Source: Cycloclasticus sp. | GTDB lineage: Bacteria; Pseudomonadota; Gammaproteobacteria; Methylococcales; Cycloclasticaceae | Assembly: GCA_002700385.1 (NCBI GenBank) | Contig: PADC01000002.1 | Span: 1 to 64,000, forward strand | Length of the DNA stretch: 64,000 bases | Reading direction: 5' to 3' | Shown here: positions 17,530 to 26,720 of the stretch, in pieces | Numbering within the stretch: position 1 is the first letter of the stretch | Layout of the letters: each line of letters opens with the position of its first letter | Position numbers and translations under genes: made by a program | The notes under the pieces: model-generated | The model's database searches: none | The model's input: only the letters and a program-made list of their open reading frames with translations | What the model was told of the DNA's origin: nothing

Positions 17530-18072
17530 ATGAAAGAAGAACTTGCTTTTTATTATCAACTTTTACGACAACATGCTTTAAATGATTCTCACAGCGGCAA
17601 TGGATCTGTACGGATAGGAAATTCATTTGTCATAACTAAAACGGGCGCCTGTGCCGACACCGTAAAAACCGACGAATTGATTCATTGCAAATTGAACGAA
17701 GCGCCACCACAAAACGCTTCATTAGATGCCACTATCCACCAACATATCTACCAGTCAAACAAACAACATCAGGCCATTTTACATGCCCATAATCCATACA
17801 CCATCGCGCTAACATTACAAAGCTTGTTGTTTAGTCCCATTGATTTTGAAGGAAAACTCTATTTTGGTGAACTGCCGGTGATCGAATGCGAAACGGAGCA
17901 TTACCTTCAGGTCATGCCTCAACGAATTAACGATTGTTTAAAACAACACCCCATTGCTATTGTTCAATCTCATGGCGTGTATTCTGCTGCTGAAAATTTA
18001 GAATTAGCCTATAAATGGCTGTGCTCTATTGAGCAATCTGCAAAAATAAAGTGGTTAGCTCAACAAGCCTAA
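17530..18072 (+). CDS. class II aldolase/adducin family protein
   Basis: 180 residues of the zinc-dependent class II aldolase fold. The metal ligands are visible as HAHNP (about residue 83) and the later SHGVY (about 141), with GNGSVRIG near the N-terminus. The usual acidic residue of the family's SSE motif appears as SLDATIH (Asp rather than Glu). The family holds fuculose-phosphate aldolases and methylthioribulose-phosphate dehydratases; the substrate here cannot be told. It lies ten bases after the PepSY gene in the Fur-controlled operon, an unusual place for it. Convergent with the next gene, overlapping by four bases. Confidence 0.8.
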   Translation: MKEELAFYYQLLRQHALNDSHSGNGSVRIGNSFVITKTGACADTVKTDELIHCKLNEAPPQNASLDATIHQHIYQSNKQHQAILHAHNPYTIALTLQSLLFSPIDFEGKLYFGELPVIECETEHYLQVMPQRINDCLKQHPIAIVQSHGVYSAAENLELAYKWLCSIEQSAKIKWLAQQA

Positions 18073-18572
18073 ATTCGATGATGAAGGCGCAAATCGTATA
18101 AATGTTTTTCAGCATTGATCAGATGCTTTCCCCAATGCAGAAAAAAACCATCACGCCATAAACTCAACGCCAATGGCAAATTATCTTGTCCAGAATGGAT
18201 CAAGTCTAAACCTCGTTTAATTTCAAAATAAAGATCAGCCAAATCACCCGACAAACTGCCATACAATTCATTTGTTATCAGCTCTTCACCTAACTCATAC
18301 GCATCTCTTTCGCCCAATGTTTTTTTAAGCCTGCAAAAAAGCTCGAAACGCTCATCAATATCTGACAGTGCAAAAAAACATTCATCCCGTTTATTATTCT
18401 GGTCTATCACCCCCATCACGGCGTGAATTCTTGGCAAAATCAGGCTGATGTTTGCCAACCACTCTTGTGCCTCAAACTCATGAATATTTTCAATTAAAAA
18501 ACAAAAACGCTTTGCATTCCCCTGCAACTCAACAATTTGCTTTAATATGATTTTTCTGTTTTCTTTAAGCAC
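18069..18572 (-). CDS. DUF5063-like protein
   Basis: Helical cytosolic protein of 167 residues. The C-terminal LWRDGFFLHWGKHLINAEKHLYDL, with conserved Trp and His residues, is reminiscent of DUF5063. Function unknown. No signal peptide. It stands alone between the Fur region and the J-domain gene. Confidence 0.55.
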   Translation of the reverse strand: MLKENRKIILKQIVELQGNAKRFCFLIENIHEFEAQEWLANISLILPRIHAVMGVIDQNNKRDECFFALSDIDERFELFCRLKKTLGERDAYELGEELITNELYGSLSGDLADLYFEIKRGLDLIHSGQDNLPLALSLWRDGFFLHWGKHLINAEKHLYDLRLHHRI

Positions 18573-18799
18573 ACGATAAGCTTAGTCAAAACTTTAAAAA
18601 ATATTGTGAATTACTAGACAAATGTCTAAATTAAATACACCCCATTTACTTTTTCTTCGAATCAAGAAAATGGGCTTCTTTACGGGAACCTTTATAAGCT
18701 GACAAAACTATCATTGCTTGGTAAAAACGTGGATATAAAACTAAATAAAAAAAGCAACTTTGGCGCATTGGTTAACGACAGATTCAGGAGCTCCTTTTA

Positions 18800-19288
18800 A
18801 TGATCCGTCTTTTAATTTTACTTGCCATTGTCTTTGGTGCCATCTACCTTGTACGTTGGTTTCTCACCACACCCGCAGAAACAGTTGCCGCCAATATCCG
18901 TAAATCACTTTGGCTGCTTTTAGGGCTTGGACTGATTGTTCTTGCCATTACCGGCAAACTTAATATCATTTTTGCTTTCATTGGCTCCGCTATTCCCTTT
19001 ATTGCGCGGCATTTACCCAATGTATTACGGCTACTGGGTCTAGCTAAATCAATTCACGCTAACGGCAAAAAAACGAAGCACAATAACGCCGCCGCTCCAA
19101 CACAGGCGATGAATCGGCAAAATGCACTGCGCCTTCTTGGGTTACAGGATGGCGCTTCAAAAGAAGAGATCATTGAAGCACATAAGCGCTTAATGCAAAA
19201 AGTACACCCCGACAAAGGGGGTTCTGAAGAACTTGCTACTCAAATCAACCACGCCAAAGAACTCCTTCTGAAAGAACATGAACACTGA
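18800..19288 (+). CDS. membrane-anchored J-domain protein
   Basis: 162 residues: two or three hydrophobic segments in the first 85 residues, then a C-terminal J-domain (about 105-160) with the HPDKGG loop that stimulates DnaK ATPase. There is no zinc-finger or substrate domain, so it is a type III J-protein that recruits DnaK to the membrane. AGGAG lies eight bases before the ATG. It overlaps the SLC13 gene by 11 bases. Confidence 0.88.
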   Translation: MIRLLILLAIVFGAIYLVRWFLTTPAETVAANIRKSLWLLLGLGLIVLAITGKLNIIFAFIGSAIPFIARHLPNVLRLLGLAKSIHANGKKTKHNNAAAPTQAMNRQNALRLLGLQDGASKEEIIEAHKRLMQKVHPDKGGSEELATQINHAKELLLKEHEH

Positions 19289-21056
19289 TCAAACCCTAAT
19301 ATTTTCCATTTTATCCGTCACCTTAGTCTTGTTTGCTTGGGGGAAATGGCGGTACGACGTTATCGCATTAGCCGCTATGACAGCCGTTCTTTTATTTGGC
19401 CTCGTCACACCTCACGAAGCATTTGCCGGTTTTGGCCATACTGCCGTGATTACCGTTGCCGCCGTATTGATTATCAGTCAGGCGCTAAAAAATGCCGGTG
19501 TGGTCGATGTGGTTGCCGCCTATCTATTGCCCCATACTGGCAATGCGCTTATTCATATTGCCTTATTAACTGGCCTTGTGACGTTTTTTTCAGCTTTCAT
19601 GAACAATGTTGGCGCACTTGCCCTCTTGTTGCCGGTTGCCATCGCCACTGCTAAAGAGCATGGTCGATCACCGGCGATGGTCTTAATGCCACTAGCTTTT
19701 GGGAGTATTTTAGGGGGCATGAGCACCATGATTGGAACACCACCCAACATCATTATTGCTAATTATCGTGCAGACATCAGTGGCGCGGCTTTTAGCATGT
19801 TCGATTTTTCACCGATCGGTTCTATTATTGCCGTTGTTGGTGTCATTTTTATCAGCCTCATCGGTTGGCGCTTAATACCCAAGAAACGTTTTGACGAAAA
19901 TACACCCGAGCAATTATTTGAGGTCAGCGGTTATCTAACAGAAGTTAAAGTCATGGCCGACAGCCCGTTAATTGATACGGCGGTTAATCAAATAGAAGAC
20001 TTGCAAAGTAATGACGTTGGCATTGTTGGCGTTGCCCGAGGGCACCGGTATGCGCTTAATACTAACCCTAATTATGTACTGAAAGAAAATGATATCTTAA
20101 TCCTGCGTGGCGACCCAATCGCCTTACAAAGTAAATTTGCCGAAGCCAATCTGGAGTTCCAAACCGCCAGTGGAAAAACATTTAATGACTTAACCGAAGG
20201 TGACCTCGCACTAACGGAATGTATTATCACCTCCACCTCACCACTTGTTGGTCGAGACGTCTCTTATTTACGCAGGCGCACGGCTAATTCAGTGGCGGTT
20301 ATAGGGCTTGCTCACGAAGGACGATTAATCAAAAAGCGGTTACGCAACCATACTTTCAAAGCCGGCGATGTGCTTCTGTTGCAATGTGAAAAAACCTTCA
20401 TCAACGATATGCTCATCAGCCTAAACTTACTGCCTTTAGCTGAACGGGGTATTCAAATTGGCCAGCAGCGGCGTGTGGTTATCGCTCTGGCAATTTTCAT
20501 TGGTGCTATTGTTCTCGGTGCGATGAATGTTTTACCCATGGCTGGCGCCTTTATTCTGGCCATTCTTATTTATTCCCTGTTGGGTTTTTTGCCGGGTAAA
20601 GACGTCTATCGAGATGTCGATTGGCCTATTATTATTTTACTTGGCGGCTTGATCCCGGTCGGTCGAGCTTTAGAAAGCACTGGCGCCACTGAACTGGTGG
20701 CGAACAGCATTGTCAATTTAACCGATGGCCTACCCACCTACATGATCATTGCGCTTATCCTGGTCACAACGATGTTTTTATCCGATATTATTAACAATGC
20801 GGCCACTGCTTTAGTGATGGCCCCCATTTCTGTCGGTATTGCTAACCAACTAGGCGTCAATATAGACCCTTTTTTAATGGCGGTCGCAATTGGCGCCTCT
20901 TGCGCCTTCTTAACACCGATCGGGCATCAATCAAACACTCTCGTGATGGGGCCTGGCGGTTATCAATTTGGAGATTATTGGCGAATGGGGTTACCCTTGG
21001 AAATGATCATCACAATAATCTCCGTTCCACTGATTCTTATTGTCTGGCCCCTTTAA
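19278..21056 (+). CDS. SLC13-family permease with two TrkA-C domains
   Basis: 592-residue inner-membrane anion transporter. Two halves of the permease (about 1-200 and 400-592) flank a cytosolic insert with two TrkA-C (RCK_C) domains, seen as NYVLKENDILILRGDP and HTFKAGDVLLLQCE. Helical hairpin motifs SAFMNNVGALALLLPV, GTPPNIIIAN and SDIINNAATALVMAP are the substrate-site repeats of the family. Sulfate or dicarboxylate are usual substrates. The stop codon lies in the loop of a strong hairpin at 21041-21069. Confidence 0.92.
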   Translation: MNTDQTLIFSILSVTLVLFAWGKWRYDVIALAAMTAVLLFGLVTPHEAFAGFGHTAVITVAAVLIISQALKNAGVVDVVAAYLLPHTGNALIHIALLTGLVTFFSAFMNNVGALALLLPVAIATAKEHGRSPAMVLMPLAFGSILGGMSTMIGTPPNIIIANYRADISGAAFSMFDFSPIGSIIAVVGVIFISLIGWRLIPKKRFDENTPEQLFEVSGYLTEVKVMADSPLIDTAVNQIEDLQSNDVGIVGVARGHRYALNTNPNYVLKENDILILRGDPIALQSKFAEANLEFQTASGKTFNDLTEGDLALTECIITSTSPLVGRDVSYLRRRTANSVAVIGLAHEGRLIKKRLRNHTFKAGDVLLLQCEKTFINDMLISLNLLPLAERGIQIGQQRRVVIALAIFIGAIVLGAMNVLPMAGAFILAILIYSLLGFLPGKDVYRDVDWPIIILLGGLIPVGRALESTGATELVANSIVNLTDGLPTYMIIALILVTTMFLSDIINNAATALVMAPISVGIANQLGVNIDPFLMAVAIGASCAFLTPIGHQSNTLVMGPGGYQFGDYWRMGLPLEMIITIISVPLILIVWPL

Positions 21057-21069
21057 ACAGGGCCAGACA
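21041..21069. other. hairpin across the SLC13 stop codon
   Basis: TGTCTGGCCC / GGGCCAGACA, a perfect 10-base stem with a 9-base loop that contains the stop codon TAA (21054-21056). It sits between convergent genes. No T-run follows, so it is not a typical intrinsic terminator; it may stabilise the 3' end. Confidence 0.6.
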
Positions 21070-21087
21070 CTTAAATCGCACTGAAGA

Positions 21088-21690
21088 TTAACGAAGGATA
21101 ATATCAGCAAGATCGATGACATCGATGACGGTGCCGTTACCTTCTAACACTCGCACCACTTTATCACCCACACGACGAACCACCTCGCCCTCGTATTGAT
21201 GAGGCAACCGTCTTGCGAGCTCATCTGGAATCCGCTCAGAATGCCTTAACACCTCAGCCTCTAACACTTCTCCACGCGCTACTTTTGTTTGCCAGCCAGG
21301 TGGAAGCTGACCACCACGATCTAGCTTTTTCTGCAAGCCGGGCGGTAATTTTTTCGCCTTACCTTGATGTCCCTTTTTGCCCTTCTTATCGTGATGAGTA
21401 TGGCCCCGACGATAATATTCTATGATGCTGGAACGTTCTGATTCAGTAAAATAACGCCCTTGTTTTTGCTCTCGTTCTTGTTTCTTTTGTGTCTCTTTTT
21501 TTGCCTCAACTTTCTTCGGCTCTTTTATTTCTTCAACCCTCTCAGTACGACCAAACCATCGTTCCCAAAATGATTCACTGTGCTCCGCTTTTCCAGCAAA
21601 TTGTCCGTCTGGTTTAGCCGCTTGAGCCGCGCTAAACGACAGCAATATCAGCATTGCTAAAACAACTACCATGGGTTTCTTTTCTAACAT
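21088..21690 (-). CDS. secreted basic protein with LPPG repeats
   Basis: 200 residues: signal peptide to about residue 25 (SAAQAA), a charged Lys/Glu-rich region, then two copies of a LPPG-type repeat (KKLPPGLQKKLDRGGQLPPGWQTK) and a C-terminal segment RVGDKVVRVLEGNGTVIDVIDL. These repeats occur in RcnB/CigR-like envelope proteins. Function is not known. Its own promoter region is 21691-21748. Confidence 0.65.
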   Translation of the reverse strand: MLEKKPMVVVLAMLILLSFSAAQAAKPDGQFAGKAEHSESFWERWFGRTERVEEIKEPKKVEAKKETQKKQEREQKQGRYFTESERSSIIEYYRRGHTHHDKKGKKGHQGKAKKLPPGLQKKLDRGGQLPPGWQTKVARGEVLEAEVLRHSERIPDELARRLPHQYEGEVVRRVGDKVVRVLEGNGTVIDVIDLADIILR

Positions 21691-21748
21691 AACACTCTCC
21701 CTTTATAAGCGATCTATCAACGATAGACGCAGCAATCTGAACACTGCC

Positions 21749-22255
21749 TTAATCCGTCGTTGATATCTCTTTTATATACTGAAATATTTTTCGTGCCGAA
21801 ACCGGTGGTTTTTGTTTTTCCAATTCCAGCTTTGCTTTGCGTTGAAGTTGCCGTAAATGCTGCCGGTCTGCCGTTGGAAAAACCTCCAAAAACTCACCTA
21901 ACGCTTTATCTCCTTGCTCAACCAATTGATCTCTCCATTGCTCCATCATATGCAAACGAGCGGTGGCGGCTCTATCCTTATCAAGCTGCCGCTCAATGGC
22001 CTGTGTAATCGGTTCAACATCCATGCCTCGCAATAATTTCCCAATGTATTTGAACTGCCGTTTGATCGCACCACCTTTATTCAATTTTCTTGCAACCACA
22101 AGCGCTTCTCTTAAAGTCTCACTCAATGGCATGGCATCGAACTGGTCTTGTGACAAATCCGCAATTTTCTTTCCCAGTAAGACCAAATCGTCTGCTTCAC
22201 GTTTAATTTGCGTTTTACTCAGTAACTCAACATCAATGTCATCTTCTTCATTCAT
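21749..22255 (-). CDS. darP: ribosome biogenesis protein DarP (YjgA/DUF615)
   Basis: Acts in late assembly of the 50S subunit. The family pattern is clear: SKTQIKREADDLVLLGKKIADLS at the N-terminus, the basic KGGAIKRQFKYIGKLLR in the middle and RQLQRKAKLELEKQKPPVSARKIFQYI at the end. The 168 residues are strongly helical and charged. Monocistronic or read with the small genes upstream on the same strand. Confidence 0.93.
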   Translation of the reverse strand: MNEEDDIDVELLSKTQIKREADDLVLLGKKIADLSQDQFDAMPLSETLREALVVARKLNKGGAIKRQFKYIGKLLRGMDVEPITQAIERQLDKDRAATARLHMMEQWRDQLVEQGDKALGEFLEVFPTADRQHLRQLQRKAKLELEKQKPPVSARKIFQYIKEISTTD

Positions 22256-22372
22256 TTATCTTTTTCCAAATTCCCTTCATCGCCCGTCAATAAGGCAGAC
22301 TGATTCAGAGTTCCATAAAACTCTACTCGATGCCTGATGACTCAGGTTCTTCACAACTTATCCGACCGTTGT

Positions 22373-22561
22373 TTAGCCCGTCATCAATAAGAACATCACA
22401 AATAAAATAACCGCTGCTATCGGTAATAAAATTCCTGCCCAATCTTTTTCCGCTTGCTCACTTTGTTTAAGCGCTGCTTTGATACCGGGCCTAAACCAAA
22501 AAATAACCAATAAGGCCACTGCGCCCAGCGCTATTTGTTCCCAAAGTGCCATACTTGCCAT
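22373..22561 (-). CDS. small membrane protein, 62 aa
   Basis: Two hydrophobic segments (about 9-24 and 43-60) separated by a charged loop, FRPGIKAALKQSEQAEKDW. Function unknown. Its ATG directly follows the stop of the DUF2007-type gene, so the two are a translationally coupled pair; similar pairs occur beside rnd in related bacteria. Confidence 0.7.
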   Translation of the reverse strand: MASMALWEQIALGAVALLVIFWFRPGIKAALKQSEQAEKDWAGILLPIAAVILFVMFLLMTG

Positions 22562-22891
22562 TTACGTCTCCTTCATCGTTTCATTCAATCTTTCTTGCTC
22601 ACAATACCAACAATGCGAAAATTGGCCATCGCTTTCCTCTCCGCAATACGAACATGTCCAAGCAGGTAGGTTTTGTTCGCCAAGGGGATCGCTGGCTAAA
22701 TATTTTTTCGCTAACGCTTCATCCCGGTCATCTTCAATCCAAAGTTCTGGCCAACAGTCAATCGGGGGCAGTTCGCCTGCCGCGCTGGCCGAAAATTCAT
22801 TTTTAATAAAGCAACAGAGACCCTGTTGTTCTAAATAGTTCCGCCAAAAGGCCACTTCAATAAAATTTTGCGCTGAAAAAACCTTAATCAT
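22562..22891 (-). CDS. DUF2007-type protein with zinc ribbon
   Basis: 109 residues. The N-terminal part (MIKVFSAQNFIEVAFWRNYLEQQG) has the DUF2007 ferredoxin-like pattern of PII-like small proteins. The C-terminus has two CxxC pairs, CSYCGEE and CWYCEQ, forming a zinc ribbon. Role unknown, perhaps binding or regulatory. Divergent from rnd with a 38-base gap. Confidence 0.75.
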   Translation of the reverse strand: MIKVFSAQNFIEVAFWRNYLEQQGLCCFIKNEFSASAAGELPPIDCWPELWIEDDRDEALAKKYLASDPLGEQNLPAWTCSYCGEESDGQFSHCWYCEQERLNETMKET

Positions 22892-22929
22892 CGTTTACAC
22901 TGCCTCAACTTCTCACAAGCTTTGCTGTT

Positions 22930-24075
22930 ATGACTCATCCCCAATACATCGATACGCCCGAACACCTGTCTGCACTTTGCAACTCTTTAAAGAATGTGCC
23001 TTGGCTGGCTATCGATACCGAATTTCAGCGCGAAAAAACGTATCGCTCAATACTGGCGTTAATACAAATTGCAACGCCGGATACAGTCGCTATCATCGAC
23101 CCCATTGCTTGTGACATCAACCCTTTATTAGATATTTTATACGACAAAAATATCTTAAAAATATTTCATGCTGCACGCCAAGACCAAGAAATTTTTTATG
23201 ATTTACGCGGTGAACCACTCGCCCCAGTTTTTGATACACAAATCGCCGCACCCATTTTAGGCTACCCTGAACAAGCCGGATACGCCCGTTTGGTTAATGA
23301 CGTGTTAGGCGTGCAATTAACCAAAGCTCATTCACGAACTGATTGGCTACGTCGGCCTTTAAGTGAAGAACAAATCACCTATGCCGCGGATGATGTGATT
23401 TATTTAGCTAAACTCTATCCTCTGTTAGCAAATCAACTAAAAGAGAAAAATCGTCTCGACTGGCTGACGCCTGCCTTTACCGATTTGTGCAAACCCTCAC
23501 TTTATGCCAACCCACCTGAACTTGCCTGGAAAAGAATTCGCGCAGCAAAACGGCTAAAAGGCGCCTCACTGTCTATTCTACAAAAAACAGCCGAATGGCG
23601 AGAAACACTGGCTCAACAAAAAAACATTCCACGTGGTTGGTTAATTAAAGACGACCTGTTGATTGAACTTGCAAAACTCAAACCCACTACGGTCGATTCT
23701 TTATCCAATATCCGAGGCATACCGGACAAGTTTACCGAGAAATTTGGCCTTGCCATCATTGATATTATTGCTGCCGCCTTAGAGAACAAACCTGCTCCCA
23801 AAGACATACAAAAGAAACCCAACAAAGTCAGCGAAAAAGAAGAAGCTTTAGCCGATTTGCTCATGGCTCAAGTTAGATTGAAAGCCGCTGATGCAAACGT
23901 AAACCCAAGCTCAATCACCAGTCGCAAAGAACTCCTTCAACTGATACAAGGTCAACGCGATCTGGAATTACTTAGCGATTGGCGTAACGAAATGATTGGC
24001 CAGGACCTTATGGCGACGCTTAATGGCCTTCATACTTTTCAAGTTGTCTCCGGCGAATTGAATATTTCCACTTAA
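22930..24075 (+). CDS. rnd: ribonuclease D
   Basis: 3'-5' exoribonuclease that trims tRNA and other stable RNA precursors. The DEDD exonuclease motifs are seen as AIDTEFQREKTY (motif I), FHAARQDQEIF (II) and TYAADDVIYLAKLY (III, DEDDy type). An HRDC domain follows at about 205-290 (AWKRIRAAKRLKG). The product is 381 residues, the normal length. Convergent with the transglycosylase gene. Confidence 0.96.
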   Translation: MTHPQYIDTPEHLSALCNSLKNVPWLAIDTEFQREKTYRSILALIQIATPDTVAIIDPIACDINPLLDILYDKNILKIFHAARQDQEIFYDLRGEPLAPVFDTQIAAPILGYPEQAGYARLVNDVLGVQLTKAHSRTDWLRRPLSEEQITYAADDVIYLAKLYPLLANQLKEKNRLDWLTPAFTDLCKPSLYANPPELAWKRIRAAKRLKGASLSILQKTAEWRETLAQQKNIPRGWLIKDDLLIELAKLKPTTVDSLSNIRGIPDKFTEKFGLAIIDIIAAALENKPAPKDIQKKPNKVSEKEEALADLLMAQVRLKAADANVNPSSITSRKELLQLIQGQRDLELLSDWRNEMIGQDLMATLNGLHTFQVVSGELNIST

Positions 24076-24088
24076 TTCACCAAAAAAA

Positions 24089-26113
24089 TCAATTTGGCTG
24101 TTTTTTAACCTGGGGAACCGTCAACGTCGTACCGGTGCCGACGAGATTAAAATTAAGGGTCGAGTTATATTGCCTCAATAACCACATGGGCACACGGTAA
24201 CGCTGAGCCAATAACCAAGCAGAATCGCCTTCTTTCAGTGTCAAGGTTTCAGTTTTAACAACGTGAAATTGTTTAAAAAAACGATCTTGCACATTTTTAT
24301 GGTACGCCAACCTTTTTTCTTCGAACTCACGCCTGCCTACTCGAGAAAAATCAAGCTTCAACCGCTGACCAACGTCAAGCTGCGACTTAGCACTCAAGTT
24401 GTTCAACTGCCTCAACGCCATTGTTTTTAACGATAACCAATCAGAAAGATGGCCCAGTGTTTCATCACTCTGCACTTCGATTGAACCATCACGGTCCACT
24501 CGATAATTACTCGGATCTGCCCTTAAAATATTTTCTTTAACCGCTTCTTTGGGATTAAGCACTTTTGCATTAGCGGCTACCGACAGTACATCCGGATCAG
24601 GCCGCAAGCGTAATGTCTGCCCTACATATAAATAATTTTTATTTTTTAGTTTATTTAAAGACAACATATTCGCCTCAGACACCCCTGCTTTTTTTGCGAT
24701 AGCCGACAATCGATCACCTTTTTTAACGGTATAAAAAACGGCTTCAGGCTCCACAGGGTGCGCTCCCTTTAATTGCTTTTTAGCCACGTTTGGCAATTTC
24801 AACACTTGGCCAATGCGAATTTTATGCTGGCTTCTTAAGCCATTAAGCGCGACTAATTCATGGGTTTTTACTTTAAAACGCCGAGCTATCTTTGATAACG
24901 AGTCGCCTCGTTTTACTTTATAAGACACATCTGGTTTTTGCTCTAATGACCATTCATCTTTCGGAATACTGGCGATAAGCTGTTTTGTGTTAGCCGGCTG
25001 AACATTCTTCGGTACACGAAGCTTGTAGCCTTTTGGAACATATTTATCATTTGACCAAATCGTCGGCTGCAGCGCGGGGTTCAATGACTTAAACAGATTA
25101 TTCTTGACACCAAAAGCCGTCATTAGGCCCTGCGCCGTGTAATATGATGGTAGCTGAACTTCCTGAATCACCATCGGTTTCTCACGTTGCAGCTGGCCAA
25201 AGTATTTAGCAGGTTGCTGGTCAATATCATGTGCAGCAACAAAGGCATTGTAGAAGTTCCGCGAGGCGAAGCCAAACGTACGCCCCTTATATTCACGCAC
25301 TATTTTCGCAATATCGGTTCCACCTGTTGCTTTTATCGCTCGCCTCATGCCAGCTGCACCGTGGTTATATGCCGTTAAAGCAAGCGGCCATGTCCCTGTG
25401 ATTTTATGGTTATTTTTTAACAATAACCCAGCCGCTCTTGTGGCCAGGAAGGGATCTAATCGCTCATCCACGACATGATCAATTCGCATAAACCGGCGCC
25501 CTGTCGATCGTGTAAACTGCCACAGACCTGCAGCGCCTGCATGCGATCTGGCATCTGAAATAAACGACGACTCAACATGGGGCAAGGCGGCTAATTCATC
25601 AGGGAGGTCTAACCTCTTAAATTCTTCTCGAATAAAGGGCAGCCAACGCCCAGACCGGATTATTCCTTGTTTGAAACGATCCGCCTGCCCTAACTGAAAC
25701 CGTAATCTTTCCGCTGCAGATTTAAACTCCGAACCTGTCGTTCCTTCCGGCCACAAAGCCTTTACATGTCGATGATGTGCTTTTTCAAGCCTTTTCCGTG
25801 GATTTGCAGCCAAATACTCCAAAGCCGTGCTGTAATATTTTTTCTTTTGCTTAATCACCTTTTGACGCGTTTTATAGCTGGTTCCAGGCTTAAACGACAC
25901 CCGTTCATAGATAATATTTAAGTGCTGATTATCGTGAATAAAGCCTTCTGTTGTTGTTACCTCTGTATAAACTTTTAACCAAAAATTTACATCGGGCTTC
26001 AACGTATCGGGCAACGGAAACGCTTGGGGATCACGCGCTAACGAAAGGTTAGATATCAGTCCCAACATAAAAGTGGCTAGTAAAACACGAGACTTTCCTT
26101 GAATTTTCTTCAT
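24089..26113 (-). CDS. mltD: lytic transglycosylase with LysM repeats (MltD type)
   Basis: Cleaves peptidoglycan strands to anhydroMurNAc ends, feeding AnmK. Signal peptide (MKKIQGKSRVLLATFMLG...), an N-terminal helical region, an SLT domain at about 165-310 with the catalytic glutamate in LPHVESSF and AGLWQFTRSTG, then two clear LysM modules (YKVKRGDSLSKIA and YTVKKGDRLSAIA) and two degenerate ones. The frame begins at 26158, but the ATG at 26113, just after the stop of the preceding gene, gives the signal peptide and a 674-residue product. Coupled to another transglycosylase-like gene. Confidence 0.92.
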   Translation of the reverse strand: MKKIQGKSRVLLATFMLGLISNLSLARDPQAFPLPDTLKPDVNFWLKVYTEVTTTEGFIHDNQHLNIIYERVSFKPGTSYKTRQKVIKQKKKYYSTALEYLAANPRKRLEKAHHRHVKALWPEGTTGSEFKSAAERLRFQLGQADRFKQGIIRSGRWLPFIREEFKRLDLPDELAALPHVESSFISDARSHAGAAGLWQFTRSTGRRFMRIDHVVDERLDPFLATRAAGLLLKNNHKITGTWPLALTAYNHGAAGMRRAIKATGGTDIAKIVREYKGRTFGFASRNFYNAFVAAHDIDQQPAKYFGQLQREKPMVIQEVQLPSYYTAQGLMTAFGVKNNLFKSLNPALQPTIWSNDKYVPKGYKLRVPKNVQPANTKQLIASIPKDEWSLEQKPDVSYKVKRGDSLSKIARRFKVKTHELVALNGLRSQHKIRIGQVLKLPNVAKKQLKGAHPVEPEAVFYTVKKGDRLSAIAKKAGVSEANMLSLNKLKNKNYLYVGQTLRLRPDPDVLSVAANAKVLNPKEAVKENILRADPSNYRVDRDGSIEVQSDETLGHLSDWLSLKTMALRQLNNLSAKSQLDVGQRLKLDFSRVGRREFEEKRLAYHKNVQDRFFKQFHVVKTETLTLKEGDSAWLLAQRYRVPMWLLRQYNSTLNFNLVGTGTTLTVPQVKKQPN

Positions 26114-26114
26114 A

Positions 26115-26720
26115 TTAAAACGGCCAAATAGACCAACCAGAATCAAGCGTCGACTCACAGCTTTTTAGCTGCGCCCCATACCGTTTAGCATTCGCTGCCA
26201 CTTTTTTTGCCACACGTTGTAACCAGGATTTTGCCAAATAAGTCCCTCGACTATAACCTCCATGGCCTTCATGATAGGCAAGGTATTGTTTTTCAGCATC
26301 CCATTTAGAAATACCCAGTTTTCGTTGCGACACATTCGTATACCAGCCGATAAAATCGGCAACATCTGCAAAATCATCCCGGTCCGCACCATCGCTGTCC
26401 GTCGATTTCATGTACCAATCCCAGGTCGAATCCTGTGCCTGACCATAACCATATGCAGAGGATGATCTTGGCAGAGGAACAAACCCTAAAAACCAATCCC
26501 TTGGCGGCCTGACATTTGATTGAAAACGTGATTCTTGGTGAATAATGGCCATTTGTACCGCTATTGGCGTACCCCATTTCTTTTGTGCCGCTAACGTTGC
26601 ACCATACCAATCGTCCTTTTCATAAAAAATAGAACACAGATTATCCTGGTTTTTAGGCGGCGTTGAGGCACAAGCCAGCAACAGTAACGACAACAGGACA
26701 ACAATGAGCCGTTTAGTCAT
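26115..26720 (-). CDS. SLT-fold lipoprotein transglycosylase-like
   Basis: 201 residues with a lipoprotein signal (LLSLLLLACAS, lipid cysteine about residue 17). The catalytic glutamate region is IIHQESRFQ, followed by YGYGQAQDSTWDWY and a helical C-terminus. Similar transglycosylase SLT domain lipoproteins occur next to mltD in gammaproteobacteria. The ATG at 26720 overlaps the stop of the upstream gene (TAATG) and was chosen over an earlier in-frame ATG. Probably acts on murein at the inner leaflet of the outer membrane. Confidence 0.82.
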   Translation of the reverse strand: MTKRLIVVLLSLLLLACASTPPKNQDNLCSIFYEKDDWYGATLAAQKKWGTPIAVQMAIIHQESRFQSNVRPPRDWFLGFVPLPRSSSAYGYGQAQDSTWDWYMKSTDSDGADRDDFADVADFIGWYTNVSQRKLGISKWDAEKQYLAYHEGHGGYSRGTYLAKSWLQRVAKKVAANAKRYGAQLKSCESTLDSGWSIWPF

